From positions 1 through 54,760 of the forward strand of contig CAZDUS010000012.1 of NCBI GenBank assembly GCA_964508705.1: 54,760 nt of DNA, given 5' to 3'. Source of the DNA: CAZDUS01 sp964508705 (GTDB lineage Bacteria; Verrucomicrobiota; Kiritimatiellia; CAIKKV01; CAITUY01). A program made the translations under genes and the position numbers. The notes under the pieces are model-generated. The model ran no database searches. It was not told where the DNA came from and was given only the letters and a program-made list of their open reading frames with translations. Each line of letters begins with the position of its first letter. The first letter of the stretch is position 1. Of this stretch, positions 34,025 to 41,666 are shown one piece after another.

Positions 34025-35628
34025 CCATTGCATCACTCTCTCGCACAGTAATCGCTGACCGTCTTTTCATCGCAGGATGGTTCGTGATAGCGATTACTGG
34101 CCAATCAATACTATCTTCCAATATGCCCGCTCTGGAGTGGTTGGCTTTCGGATGGGTCGCCGCCGCTCTTTGTCTTATGCAGCGGAGTTCCTGCTTGCCC
34201 CTGCTAATCTTGACCGGCCCTCTTTTCCTATGCGCACCCCAAAACGCATGGGCTTGGGCGACACCAGCCTGGACTATCATATTGGTCCTGCGTATAGCTT
34301 CAGAAGCGAGTCCTCGCAATCTCTTGTGGATAATCCTCTGGGGCACATTCGCCTTGGCCATCTCTTGGCCAAGAGATTCAGGGGCCCTTCTCCTGGGGGT
34401 TAGCAATTTTGAATTCAAGGAGATCTTACGCCAGTGGATGCGTCCTGCTGCTTCATGGGCGATTTTCCCTTTCCGCCAATCTTTTGACAGAGCGCTGGCA
34501 GTCTCTTTAGCGGCATCTTTAATAATTGTTCCTGGATATTTCATAACCGCGCGCATCTGGAAGTCTCTGCTGGGAGCATGTCTACTAGCTATCGGATCGT
34601 CTTATGCGGCCGCCATTCTGCCTTGGCAGGCCCCACACCGATTTTTAGGAACCACCAATTATCCGTTTCTTGAGGGATTTCTATTTCCGGGAGCTGGGTA
34701 TAACCCCTGCTACTTACCTTTTATCATCGCTGCCGCTTTGCCATGGTTCCTCATTCCGTTGCGCTACCGTTACTCATGGGCGCACTTGGGATTGCTTCCA
34801 CTTTTAATTATTCCAGCCTTCTTCCTGAACCAGCGGTCTCTCACTCTCGCGATCATAATCATAAGTTTCGCTTCAATTGTCCTCCTCTCCTTGTCTTTGG
34901 CCTCACGCGCAGGGAGACGCCGCCTCCAAACACGGGTCCTTTCATGCCATCACCAGCGACGCATAATTTTCTCTTTAGCCACAGGCGCATTAATAATTAC
35001 AGCGCTTTGGAGTTTGCGCATGGGAATACTTGATCAGAAATCCCTTTTGCGCGTGAATATTCAGCAGCGGATAGGAAGCAAGGATTCGGTTTGGGTTAAA
35101 AAAACACCCAATGTCAAACCGGCTCGACCCCAACAGATAGCCACCGGGACATCAGTTGTCTCCACACCTAAGCCAACGTCTACCGTTAGCCGACTAGAAG
35201 AGTTTTTGAGTCATTTCGATTCCGCCCGTGCCAACATGTGGTGTATGGGGCTTAGGAAATCGTGGGAAGATGGTTTTTGGCGTGGCGCCGGCGCGGGAAC
35301 CTGGGCTCGTTTTCACCGTGCCCATCGCACTACACGCCTATATTTCGATCATATGCACAACACTTATCTAAACCTTATTTTCGAATACGGCGTTATTCCA
35401 ATGATCACGCTCTATTTACTGGTGGCATTTCTGATCTTTCGCATTCTTCTCGGCAAAAGCAATCAACCTCGCGCATGGCTTCTCTACTTTGCGGGCATGT
35501 CAACCGTGGCTTTTGGAACTGATCTGTTGTATTTCCCGTTCTCAAATTACTGCCTGCTCGTCCTATGCATTGTTATCCTTGCGAAATCAGTAATGCAAAG
35601 AAAACACATCCATGACATGCCAGCTTGA
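34021..35628 (+). CDS. O-antigen ligase/polymerase family protein (Wzy/WaaL)
   Basis: 535-residue polytopic protein with about eleven membrane helices. A large periplasmic loop near 340-440 includes RANMWCMGLRKSWEDG and GAGAGTWARFHRAH, and DHMHNTYLNLIFEYG is the Wzy_C signature with its histidine. Such proteins either polymerise repeat units or ligate glycan to lipid A or protein. The frame extends upstream to 33964, but ATG 34021 overlapping the PglF stop (ATGA) is the natural start. Which reaction it performs cannot be decided from sequence alone. Confidence 0.83.
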   Translation: MTIASLSRTVIADRLFIAGWFVIAITGQSILSSNMPALEWLAFGWVAAALCLMQRSSCLPLLILTGPLFLCAPQNAWAWATPAWTIILVLRIASEASPRNLLWIILWGTFALAISWPRDSGALLLGVSNFEFKEILRQWMRPAASWAIFPFRQSFDRALAVSLAASLIIVPGYFITARIWKSLLGACLLAIGSSYAAAILPWQAPHRFLGTTNYPFLEGFLFPGAGYNPCYLPFIIAAALPWFLIPLRYRYSWAHLGLLPLLIIPAFFLNQRSLTLAIIIISFASIVLLSLSLASRAGRRRLQTRVLSCHHQRRIIFSLATGALIITALWSLRMGILDQKSLLRVNIQQRIGSKDSVWVKKTPNVKPARPQQIATGTSVVSTPKPTSTVSRLEEFLSHFDSARANMWCMGLRKSWEDGFWRGAGAGTWARFHRAHRTTRLYFDHMHNTYLNLIFEYGVIPMITLYLLVAFLIFRILLGKSNQPRAWLLYFAGMSTVAFGTDLLYFPFSNYCLLVLCIVILAKSVMQRKHIHDMPA

Positions 35629-35968
35629 TCCGCTCCCGGTTACTTGAATTCACCAGCGTCGTATTTTGTCCAGAAAACATCAGCCTGCATCGATTGCCGC
35701 TTGCATCCAGCATAATGACCCCTAACGAATTCATTGCCCTGAGCATCTCCGTTTCGGCCTGTTGCGCAAGCACTCTGTATCGCCGCTTCTTACTGGTACG
35801 CATTGCCGCATAAGCCATCCCACCCGCTGCGTCAACACTTTGTTGAGAGTAGTCATCTCGCGAAACTCTCTGCATTAGTGCTTTACGTTTGAGCCGTCGT
35901 CTCTTAATAACGTTCTAGTACATGCTAATTAAATAGATTACTAAACGTTTCTTAAGAATGGATTATTC
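35629..35968. other. 340-bp stretch without a clear gene
   Basis: No recognisable coding sequence. A minus-strand open frame (35573-35875) has no family resemblance and overlaps the end of the Wzy/WaaL gene. The last 60 bp before the next gene are AT-rich (TAATAACG, TTAATTAAATAG, and TTAAGA), so the GT39 gene probably has its own promoter here. The strong drop in coding quality suggests decayed sequence. Confidence 0.45.
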
Positions 35969-37573
35969 ATGACAGCACCAACCTTCCCCTTTATACGGCG
36001 TAATGCGACCGCTATGTACGGTCCGCCGCTTCTGATCGGCGCCATCTATCTTGCGACACGGCTTCCATTCCTCATGCAATCACCTGTGTTCCTGGATGAA
36101 GCCCTCCATGTGGACTTCGCAAAGCGGGCCATGTACGGCAACTGGAATGTCGGCCTGAGCCTGGGGAAATGGCTATCCATTCAATCCTACGCCATCGTCT
36201 TCCGCTTGCTGGACGACACCCTGTTCTGCGCCCGCCTGTTTTCAGTAGCTCTCGGATTGATGACCGTCATCCTGCTCATGATCCATCCGGGTGCCAATCC
36301 TCAGCGTCGTTCTTCAACCGCCGGCCTGACTGGAGCGGTTATGTTTATTCTTCTACCCTACTCCGTTTTCTATGACCGCCTTGCCTTGGTTGATCAAACC
36401 CAGACAACTCTCCTAGCGTTGGTTCTGCTTGTCACCTATCGCTTACTCCATGCCCCATCCCAGGGCAATCGCATCATACTAGCCTTCGGTCTTATGGCGC
36501 TCCCGATGTTTAAATATAGCGGATTCTTTCTTTTGCCAATCCCCGTCGTGGTCACCCTCATCCTGTCGCCTCGAGGAAAACGCCTATCACACTTCCGGCA
36601 GTTGATGATGGCGTACGCCATGGCAACTCCCGCCTTGGTGTTCTTCTATTTCAAAGGAACCCCGGCAGGCGAAAAAGGGAAGTTGCTCAACTTCAGCAAC
36701 TTGGATGCCACAATGGCCCAGATCACTAAAAATGGCATCGAATTCCTAAACCTTTTCAAGACCATGCTTTCACCTTCCCTGGCCATCACCCTCCTGACGG
36801 GAAGCCTGCTGGCCTTGGGCGTAAAGACCTACCCAAACAAGCGTCATATCACAGCTCTACTTGTTGTTTTTGTCATCATCGCGAGCCCCTATGTCTTGCT
36901 TTTCAACCACTGGTACCCTCGCTACCTCTTGCCTACCTTGGTCCCCATTTGCCTGTTGGGAGGCGAATTGGTCTCATCGAGCCTCTCCTTCGGCAATCCA
37001 CTGCTTCGCCGACTTGCCATCGCCATGGTTATATCAGTCGCCGTGGCAACTTCGTATGACTCATCACAAATCGTCCTTCACCCGGACAAGAAACCAGACC
37101 TGCCAATCATTCGCAGCCTATACTTATCCGGCTGGACCTCCGGTTACGGACTGACAAATGCAGTGGCCGCCATCAACCAATGCGCCAGCCAGCACAAGGG
37201 CCCCATTCGGGTTGTCCGTTCCTCATTATGGGATCATCCGTTCCAGGGATTGAATCTCTATAGCGATGGACTGGCCACCAACGTCAAGCGGGTTCTGGTT
37301 TATCATTGGAAACCGGAATACATTGCAAACACAATGCGGGAAATTATTTCAAACGGCTCCCCGGTTTACCTCCTGTTCAATGGCGCTCTTGCCTATCCTG
37401 TCGACAAGGCGGTCATCAACGCCGTCCGCGAAAATTTCACCATCCACGAAGTCGTGCACTTTGACAAGCCAGGCAATAGCCCCGGTCTTGTATTGTGGCA
37501 GGTATCCCTGCCTTCGCCGCATGCAACGTCCGTGACAACCACTAAGCCGCCGGAAACCAAGCCTCTTGATTAA
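35969..37573 (+). CDS. GT39-like membrane glycosyltransferase
   Basis: 534-residue polytopic protein with about eleven membrane helices. The N-terminal TRLPFLMQSPVFLDEALHVDFAK carries the Asp-Glu pair after TM1 that is catalytic in GT39/ArnT-like enzymes, and DRLALVDQTQTTLLAL is the second conserved loop. It would transfer a sugar from a polyprenyl-phosphate donor, possibly that made by the GT2 at the other end of the locus, to a periplasmic glycan or protein. GGATTATTC precedes the ATG. It is the last gene of the glycan locus; the next genes are on the other strand. Confidence 0.82.
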   Translation: MTAPTFPFIRRNATAMYGPPLLIGAIYLATRLPFLMQSPVFLDEALHVDFAKRAMYGNWNVGLSLGKWLSIQSYAIVFRLLDDTLFCARLFSVALGLMTVILLMIHPGANPQRRSSTAGLTGAVMFILLPYSVFYDRLALVDQTQTTLLALVLLVTYRLLHAPSQGNRIILAFGLMALPMFKYSGFFLLPIPVVVTLILSPRGKRLSHFRQLMMAYAMATPALVFFYFKGTPAGEKGKLLNFSNLDATMAQITKNGIEFLNLFKTMLSPSLAITLLTGSLLALGVKTYPNKRHITALLVVFVIIASPYVLLFNHWYPRYLLPTLVPICLLGGELVSSSLSFGNPLLRRLAIAMVISVAVATSYDSSQIVLHPDKKPDLPIIRSLYLSGWTSGYGLTNAVAAINQCASQHKGPIRVVRSSLWDHPFQGLNLYSDGLATNVKRVLVYHWKPEYIANTMREIISNGSPVYLLFNGALAYPVDKAVINAVRENFTIHEVVHFDKPGNSPGLVLWQVSLPSPHATSVTTTKPPETKPLD

Positions 37574-37606
37574 GCAAAGCGAGAGGAAATGACAAACGTC
37601 AACTCG

Positions 37607-38290
37607 CTAATCCTCGAGCCGGAACTCGAACACAAGCTCGCATTCCGCTTCCACCGGTTTACCGCCGCGTTGCGCGGGTCGAAATGTGGCCTTGCTCACC
37701 GCCTCAACCGCCGTCCGGTCCAAATCACCATATCCGCTACTCTGCGCCACTCGTGTTTCCTGCGCCTTCCCTTCCGCGTTAACCAGCACACGCAACTTCA
37801 CACGCCCCTCCTCGCCCCGTTGCCGCGCCGCAAACGGATATTTCGGCCTCGAAAACCCATTGAGCTCCGGAAGTGCATACCCCCCCGACCCGCTTCCCAT
37901 CCGGCTCGCTCCGCCGGCTGTGCCGGATGGTTTTGATTCCGATATCAGATCCACCCATCCTGCCGAAACAAGAGCCGTACTTTGCACCTCGGAATACACA
38001 GGTATCCCCTGCGGCTCAACGGCTGGAATGCTTGGTAATTCGGGAAGAGCCTCGCTGATCGGCACCTCGCGCGCCTCCATCGGAACCACGCTAGCCACAG
38101 AAGCCGATGGAGAAGCCGAATCAGAGGAAGCCATTGGCAATATTTCCAACGCTTTGAGCCCCACCTTCGAATCCGCTGGCGGCTCCTTCTGGCTCAAGCC
38201 AATCAGCACATACACCAAGACCATAACCAAGCCGTGCAACAACAACGCCAGCAGGAACTCAATCGCAAGATGTTTTCTCAGCTTGATCAT
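37607..38290 (-). CDS. tonB: TonB energy transducer
   Basis: 227-residue protein anchored by one N-terminal helix (about 8-28), with a Pro/Ser/Ala-rich periplasmic linker and a TonB C-terminal domain: KYPFAARQRGEEGRVKLRV, SSGYGDLDRTAVEAV and FRPAQRGG. It passes the proton-motive force to outer-membrane receptors. No ExbB/ExbD gene is in the window. ATG 38290 with GGTGAG just ahead is preferred; the frame is open upstream to 38353. It lies 120 bp downstream of the BtuB-like receptor on the same strand, so it may share the cobalamin-controlled transcript. Confidence 0.9.
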   Translation of the reverse strand: MIKLRKHLAIEFLLALLLHGLVMVLVYVLIGLSQKEPPADSKVGLKALEILPMASSDSASPSASVASVVPMEAREVPISEALPELPSIPAVEPQGIPVYSEVQSTALVSAGWVDLISESKPSGTAGGASRMGSGSGGYALPELNGFSRPKYPFAARQRGEEGRVKLRVLVNAEGKAQETRVAQSSGYGDLDRTAVEAVSKATFRPAQRGGKPVEAECELVFEFRLED

Positions 38291-38325
38291 ACTCACCGGA
38301 CAATGGCGCTCCAATCGCCTGAAAA

Positions 38326-38389
38326 TTTTGCAGGGGCCCCGCCGTTCCCGCATCTCGGGACGACAACTCCCTTACCCGCCCCTGCAAAA
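38326..38389 (-). terminator. Large hairpin between btuB and tonB
   Basis: Twelve-base perfect arms (38326-38337 and 38378-38389, TTTTGCAGGGGC type) enclose a 40-base loop that contains a second small stem (CCCGCATCTCGGG). On the minus strand the outer stem runs into AAAATTTTC. It could be a partial terminator setting the ratio of receptor to TonB transcript. Confidence 0.5.
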
Positions 38390-38409
38390 CCGTTCGTTCC
38401 GGCTTTCGC

Positions 38410-40281
38410 TTAGAACGTCATCTTCACGCCGCCGTAACCGGCACGACCAGGGGTCCCGTAACCGAACACCTGCTCATACTCTTCATCGAAGAGATTTTCA
38501 ACTCTTCCAAACAACGTCACGTTCTTCCGCAGATCATATTCCGCATTCACGTTGGCCAGAATATAGCTATCGAGAGTCGTCGTCTGGTAGACCGTGTAAT
38601 CAATATCCGAGCTCTCGCCCACATACGTCAGGCTCGCCGTCCCTCGCGCCTTGGTGGTGAACGCATAGGTGGCATCCAACGCCGCCTTGTTGCGGGGCCG
38701 ACGATACAACTCCGCCCCCGTCTCCTTGTTCTCCGTGTCGGTGAAGGTGTATGAGGCCCTCATCGTCAGATTCGTCACCGGACGCGCCGCCACAAACGCT
38801 TCAATACCCTGCGCAGCCGCCTCGCCGATGTTGTTGTATTGCGACATTGCGAAATCATAATCAATCATGTCTTCAAACTGGTTATGAAAGAACGTGGCCC
38901 CAACCGTATACAACCCTCCCATCAAATCCTGCTCCACCCCGGCATCCCAACCCACACTGGTCTCCGGATTCAGGTCAGGGCTTCCATATATGGAATACAA
39001 CTGAAACAGTGACGGCGCCTTGAACCCTGTCCCATACGACGCCTTGATCCGGGTCCCCGTCCCGACCACCGTATACACCGGAGCCACCCGCCATGTGGTC
39101 TCCGACCCGAACGCCTCGTGATCATCCACGCGCATTCCGGCCACCGCCGCCACCGCGCCTGCCGTCACATGATCCTGCACATACGCCGCCTTGTTTTGAG
39201 CCGAATGGTTGTCAAACCGGTCAATATACCCCATCGCCTCATAAACCGATTCCGCTTCCTCCTCCTCAACCTCCAACCCTGCCGTTACCACCTGATGCTC
39301 ACCTAGGTACAAATCATTCTGCCAATCCACCTTCGCCAACTGGCTGTCAAACGCCGAACTCCCCATGCTGCTGTAATCATTGCGGTTATGATCCACCAGC
39401 GCGCCACCCAGCCGCTGCCGCCAGAGACCGTCCGCCAAACTCAACCGCCCGTTAGCGTTCACCATCAACCGGTCTTGCTCGGCGCGATCATCAGAATCCA
39501 CCGGCATCCCGTTCTCAAATCCATCATAGTCGCTATCCGCCTTCGTCCAGCGCACCACCGCATCCACCCCGTACTCATCGACTGGCGTCCATCCAAACCG
39601 ACCGGACAACTCGGTGCGGCCATAACCATCCTTTTCGGTGTTGCCGTTCTTCTCGCTCGCGCTGGATATCCCATCGGAATCCTCACGCGCCGCGCCTACG
39701 GCAAAATGACCACTCTCATTCCCGCCGCGGACTTCCATGCGCTCGTTCCAGGTGTTAAACGATCCGGCCTCCACCTTCACGTCGCCGCCAACCGGCCCTT
39801 GCCCCTTCTTGGTGATAATATTGATAACCCCGCCAATCGCATCTGCCCCATAAAGCGTGCTCTGCGGCCCGCGCAAAACCTCAATCCGGTCAACATTAGC
39901 AACGGAAATATCCGAAAGATCCACACCGCGCCCCGGCTTGACGGGGTCATTCAATTCCACTCCATCCACCAGCACAAGAATCTGCTCCGTCTGCGACCCC
40001 CGGATGGAAGCCGAGGCTATCCCTGCGCGCCCTCCGCTCTGTATTAAATCCACTCCCGGCACACCACGCAAGGCATCAACCAGCGACACACACTGCCGCT
40101 CCTGCAACTGCGCGCCATCAATCACCGTCATGGAACTGCCAACACTGCTCGCCGGCACCGCCACCTTCGTTGCCGTCACCACGATGGGCTTCACTCCCGT
40201 CAAATCGACATTCGTCTGCCCAAAAGCCAGCCCGCCCGCCAATGCCACCGCAATTACCACCACATTTTGTCGCTGCTTCAT
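38410..40281 (-). CDS. btuB: BtuB-like TonB-dependent outer-membrane receptor
   Basis: 623-residue receptor. Signal peptide about 1-21; TonB box PIVVTATK at residues 32-39; plug domain with VSLVDALRGVPGVDLIQSGG, SIRGSQTEQILVLVDGVELND and IEVLRGPQSTLYGADAIGGV; then a beta-barrel ending in an aromatic C-terminus (GGVKMTF). Size and plug text match the vitamin B12 transporter BtuB, and a cobalamin riboswitch lies upstream, so cobalamin or a cobinamide is the likely substrate. AAAGGTGATGGAG precedes the ATG. No BtuCDF genes are in the window. Confidence 0.93.
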   Translation of the reverse strand: MKQRQNVVVIAVALAGGLAFGQTNVDLTGVKPIVVTATKVAVPASSVGSSMTVIDGAQLQERQCVSLVDALRGVPGVDLIQSGGRAGIASASIRGSQTEQILVLVDGVELNDPVKPGRGVDLSDISVANVDRIEVLRGPQSTLYGADAIGGVINIITKKGQGPVGGDVKVEAGSFNTWNERMEVRGGNESGHFAVGAAREDSDGISSASEKNGNTEKDGYGRTELSGRFGWTPVDEYGVDAVVRWTKADSDYDGFENGMPVDSDDRAEQDRLMVNANGRLSLADGLWRQRLGGALVDHNRNDYSSMGSSAFDSQLAKVDWQNDLYLGEHQVVTAGLEVEEEEAESVYEAMGYIDRFDNHSAQNKAAYVQDHVTAGAVAAVAGMRVDDHEAFGSETTWRVAPVYTVVGTGTRIKASYGTGFKAPSLFQLYSIYGSPDLNPETSVGWDAGVEQDLMGGLYTVGATFFHNQFEDMIDYDFAMSQYNNIGEAAAQGIEAFVAARPVTNLTMRASYTFTDTENKETGAELYRRPRNKAALDATYAFTTKARGTASLTYVGESSDIDYTVYQTTTLDSYILANVNAEYDLRKNVTLFGRVENLFDEEYEQVFGYGTPGRAGYGGVKMTF

Positions 40282-40451
40282 TCTCCATCACCTTTCTCTT
40301 GTCTTACTGTTGTTACAACGGCGGAGTTCGTATTCATCATTCAGAAGTTTGTCCGAATTCTGACTTCTGTCCTCTGACTACTGACTCCTTCCCCTTTCCC
40401 CGCTTCCTTCCGTCGTGTTCCCGCAAGACCAACGCTCTTTCGACGATTCCA
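40282..40451 (-). other. btuB leader with short direct repeats
   Basis: 170 bp between the riboswitch terminator and btuB. On the minus strand it holds degenerate GTCAGTAGTCAGAGGACAGA text (40341-40390), a low-complexity repeat of a type scattered between genes in some bacteria, and the btuB ribosome site at its end. Confidence 0.45.
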
Positions 40452-40492
40452 AAAACAAAAAACCTTCGATCACCGCTGGGGAAATCGAAGGT
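40452..40492 (-). terminator. Riboswitch terminator (expression platform)
   Basis: Nine-base arms ACCTTCGAT/ATCGAAGGT (40462-40470 and 40484-40492) with a 13-base loop, followed on the minus strand by TTTTTTGTTTTTGG. This is a textbook intrinsic terminator between the cobalamin aptamer and btuB, so control is probably premature termination when cobalamin is bound. Confidence 0.85.
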
Positions 40493-40543
40493 CTGATGCT
40501 GAAATGGAATACGTCTCACCTTCTCTTCCGTCGCGAAAGAGTA

Positions 40544-40568
40544 ACGCGCCGGGTTCAACCCCGCGCGT
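40544..40568 (-). other. Hairpin after the cobalamin aptamer
   Basis: ACGCGC and GCGCGT arms with an inner GGG/CCC pairing, between the aptamer and the terminator. It may be the P13 hairpin whose loop pairs with L5 in cobalamin riboswitches; this is inferred from position. Confidence 0.5.
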
Positions 40569-40579
40569 ACAATGAACAT

Positions 40580-40770
40580 GAAACAAAACGTCTTCTGGCT
40601 TCCGGCTTCATACCTACCACCCTGCCTTCCCCCCGCTTCTCATTGGGAGTGGCCCTTGGGCTTCGTATCCGGTTACAGCGGCGCGACCGCATCCGATTTT
40701 CACGGACTTCCGTCCTTGCTTCACGACTTCTGGTTGCCAAAGAACTGGCCGGACGATACCAAAACACCCC
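40580..40770 (-). ncRNA. Cobalamin riboswitch
   Basis: On the minus strand the conserved core reads in order: GGTGTTTTGG, GGAAGTCCGTGAAAATCGG, GCGGTCGCGCCGCTGTAA, GGCCACTC, GGGGGGAAGGC and a B12-box-like GAAGCCGGAAGCCAGAAGAC at 40609-40590. These are the J6/3, P3-P6 and B12-box elements of the Rfam Cobalamin class. It lies about 300 bp upstream of btuB with a terminator between. The 5' boundary is approximate. Confidence 0.93.
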
Positions 40771-40859
40771 GGCAAGACAAGCACTTTACCTCCAGTCTTC
40801 AGGTAGGGCGACCTCTCCAAGGGAGCTGTCTCCCAACACGGCTCGGGGAATGAGAGCAC

Positions 40860-41264
40860 CTAATCGCAGATGCGTCCATCGGAAGTCGACACCGTGCTCC
40901 CCGTACCTTGCGGCGCTTCGTCGGATCCTTCCATCAACCAATTGATCGCTGATGCTTCATCCGGAAAGATCTGTAACCAGGCGGCTCGGTTTACGGCTGT
41001 GTTTTCGGCATATTTGTTTATGCCTTCCGGACTTGCAAAAGCAGCAACTTTGAAAGGATGGCAGAGAACTTTAGCCAGATATTCGCCCGAGTGGAAACGG
41101 GTTATTTCGGAAACTGGCTTTGACCACTTAGTCAGGCCAAAGAGAACACGCTTACATCCGTGTTCACCAGCTTTATTCTTTGCTTCGTCAATCACTTGTC
41201 TTGCAATCTCTTCTGTCCGCGGGGCGTTAACCTTGACGAGGAGATGTTCTCCGAGAGGTGGTAT
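40860..41264 (-). CDS. STAS/SpoIIAA-like protein with non-canonical start
   Basis: About 134 residues. The text ARQVIDEAKNKAGEHGCKRVLF, ITRFHSGEYLAKVLCHPFKVAAF and FASPEGINKYAENTAVNR matches small STAS/SpoIIAA-like proteins. Homology begins right after a TAG (41268-41270), but the first codons there are ATC and ATA; the first standard start is GTG 41195, inside the conserved region, which would remove about 23 residues. A GGGAGG lies at the right distance for ATC/ATA initiation. The whole reading is in frame with the lipoprotein gene upstream. It may be a real gene using ATA, a readthrough product, or a pseudogene with a damaged start. Confidence 0.6.
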   Translation of the reverse strand: MPPLGEHLLVKVNAPRTEEIARQVIDEAKNKAGEHGCKRVLFGLTKWSKPVSEITRFHSGEYLAKVLCHPFKVAAFASPEGINKYAENTAVNRAAWLQIFPDEASAINWLMEGSDEAPQGTGSTVSTSDGRICD

Positions 41265-41267
41265 GAT

Positions 41268-41390
41268 CTACACGCCTCCCAGAGCATTTGCATATTGAGC
41301 ACACACTGCACCTGTGCATCCGGATTCCGGGAGCATGCAACCCGTCAGCGCCATGAGAAGCCCGACTGCCAATAGTGCTGGCTTCATCAT
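41268..41390 (-). CDS. Small lipoprotein
   Basis: 40-residue predicted lipoprotein. The hydrophobic stretch LLAVGLLMALTGC ends in a lipobox (LTGC) at about residue 18; the mature part is about 22 residues with three further cysteines (PESGCTGAVCAQ). Two ATGs are present; the second (41387) has GGAGG at good spacing. It stops at TAG directly in front of, and in frame with, the STAS-like reading. Such entericidin-like lipoproteins are often missed by gene callers. Role unknown. Confidence 0.7.
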   Translation of the reverse strand: MMKPALLAVGLLMALTGCMLPESGCTGAVCAQYANALGGV

Positions 41391-41666
41391 ACCTCCCAAG
41401 CATAACGTCTTATTATGGCGCAACTTCCTGTCTCTATAACCATAAATAGCAACTGCGTCACATCACTGTGTAGCCACTTGTCACCCTAAACTCAAGGGGG
41501 GAATCAGCGCCGCTTTTCTCTTCCTGTTCTTCCCGACAGATTTGAGTCTTAACCACGGCAAACAGCGGGGGGCTCGACCCGAAGAAACCGGGTTAGCATC
41601 AGCCCGGATGCCCCTTCTCTCCAACGGAAGAAGACCTTCTCCGCGAAAGCAACCCCGGGTACAGTA

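Noticed and set aside
35573..35875. 100-codon minus-strand frame in the gap before the last GT39 gene
   Set aside because: No ribosome site, no recognisable domain, and it overlaps the Wzy/WaaL-like gene; noted only as part of an empty stretch.
40415..40945. Plus-strand 176-codon frame across the riboswitch region
   Set aside because: Covers the conserved cobalamin aptamer and terminator; the RNA signal explains the sequence better.
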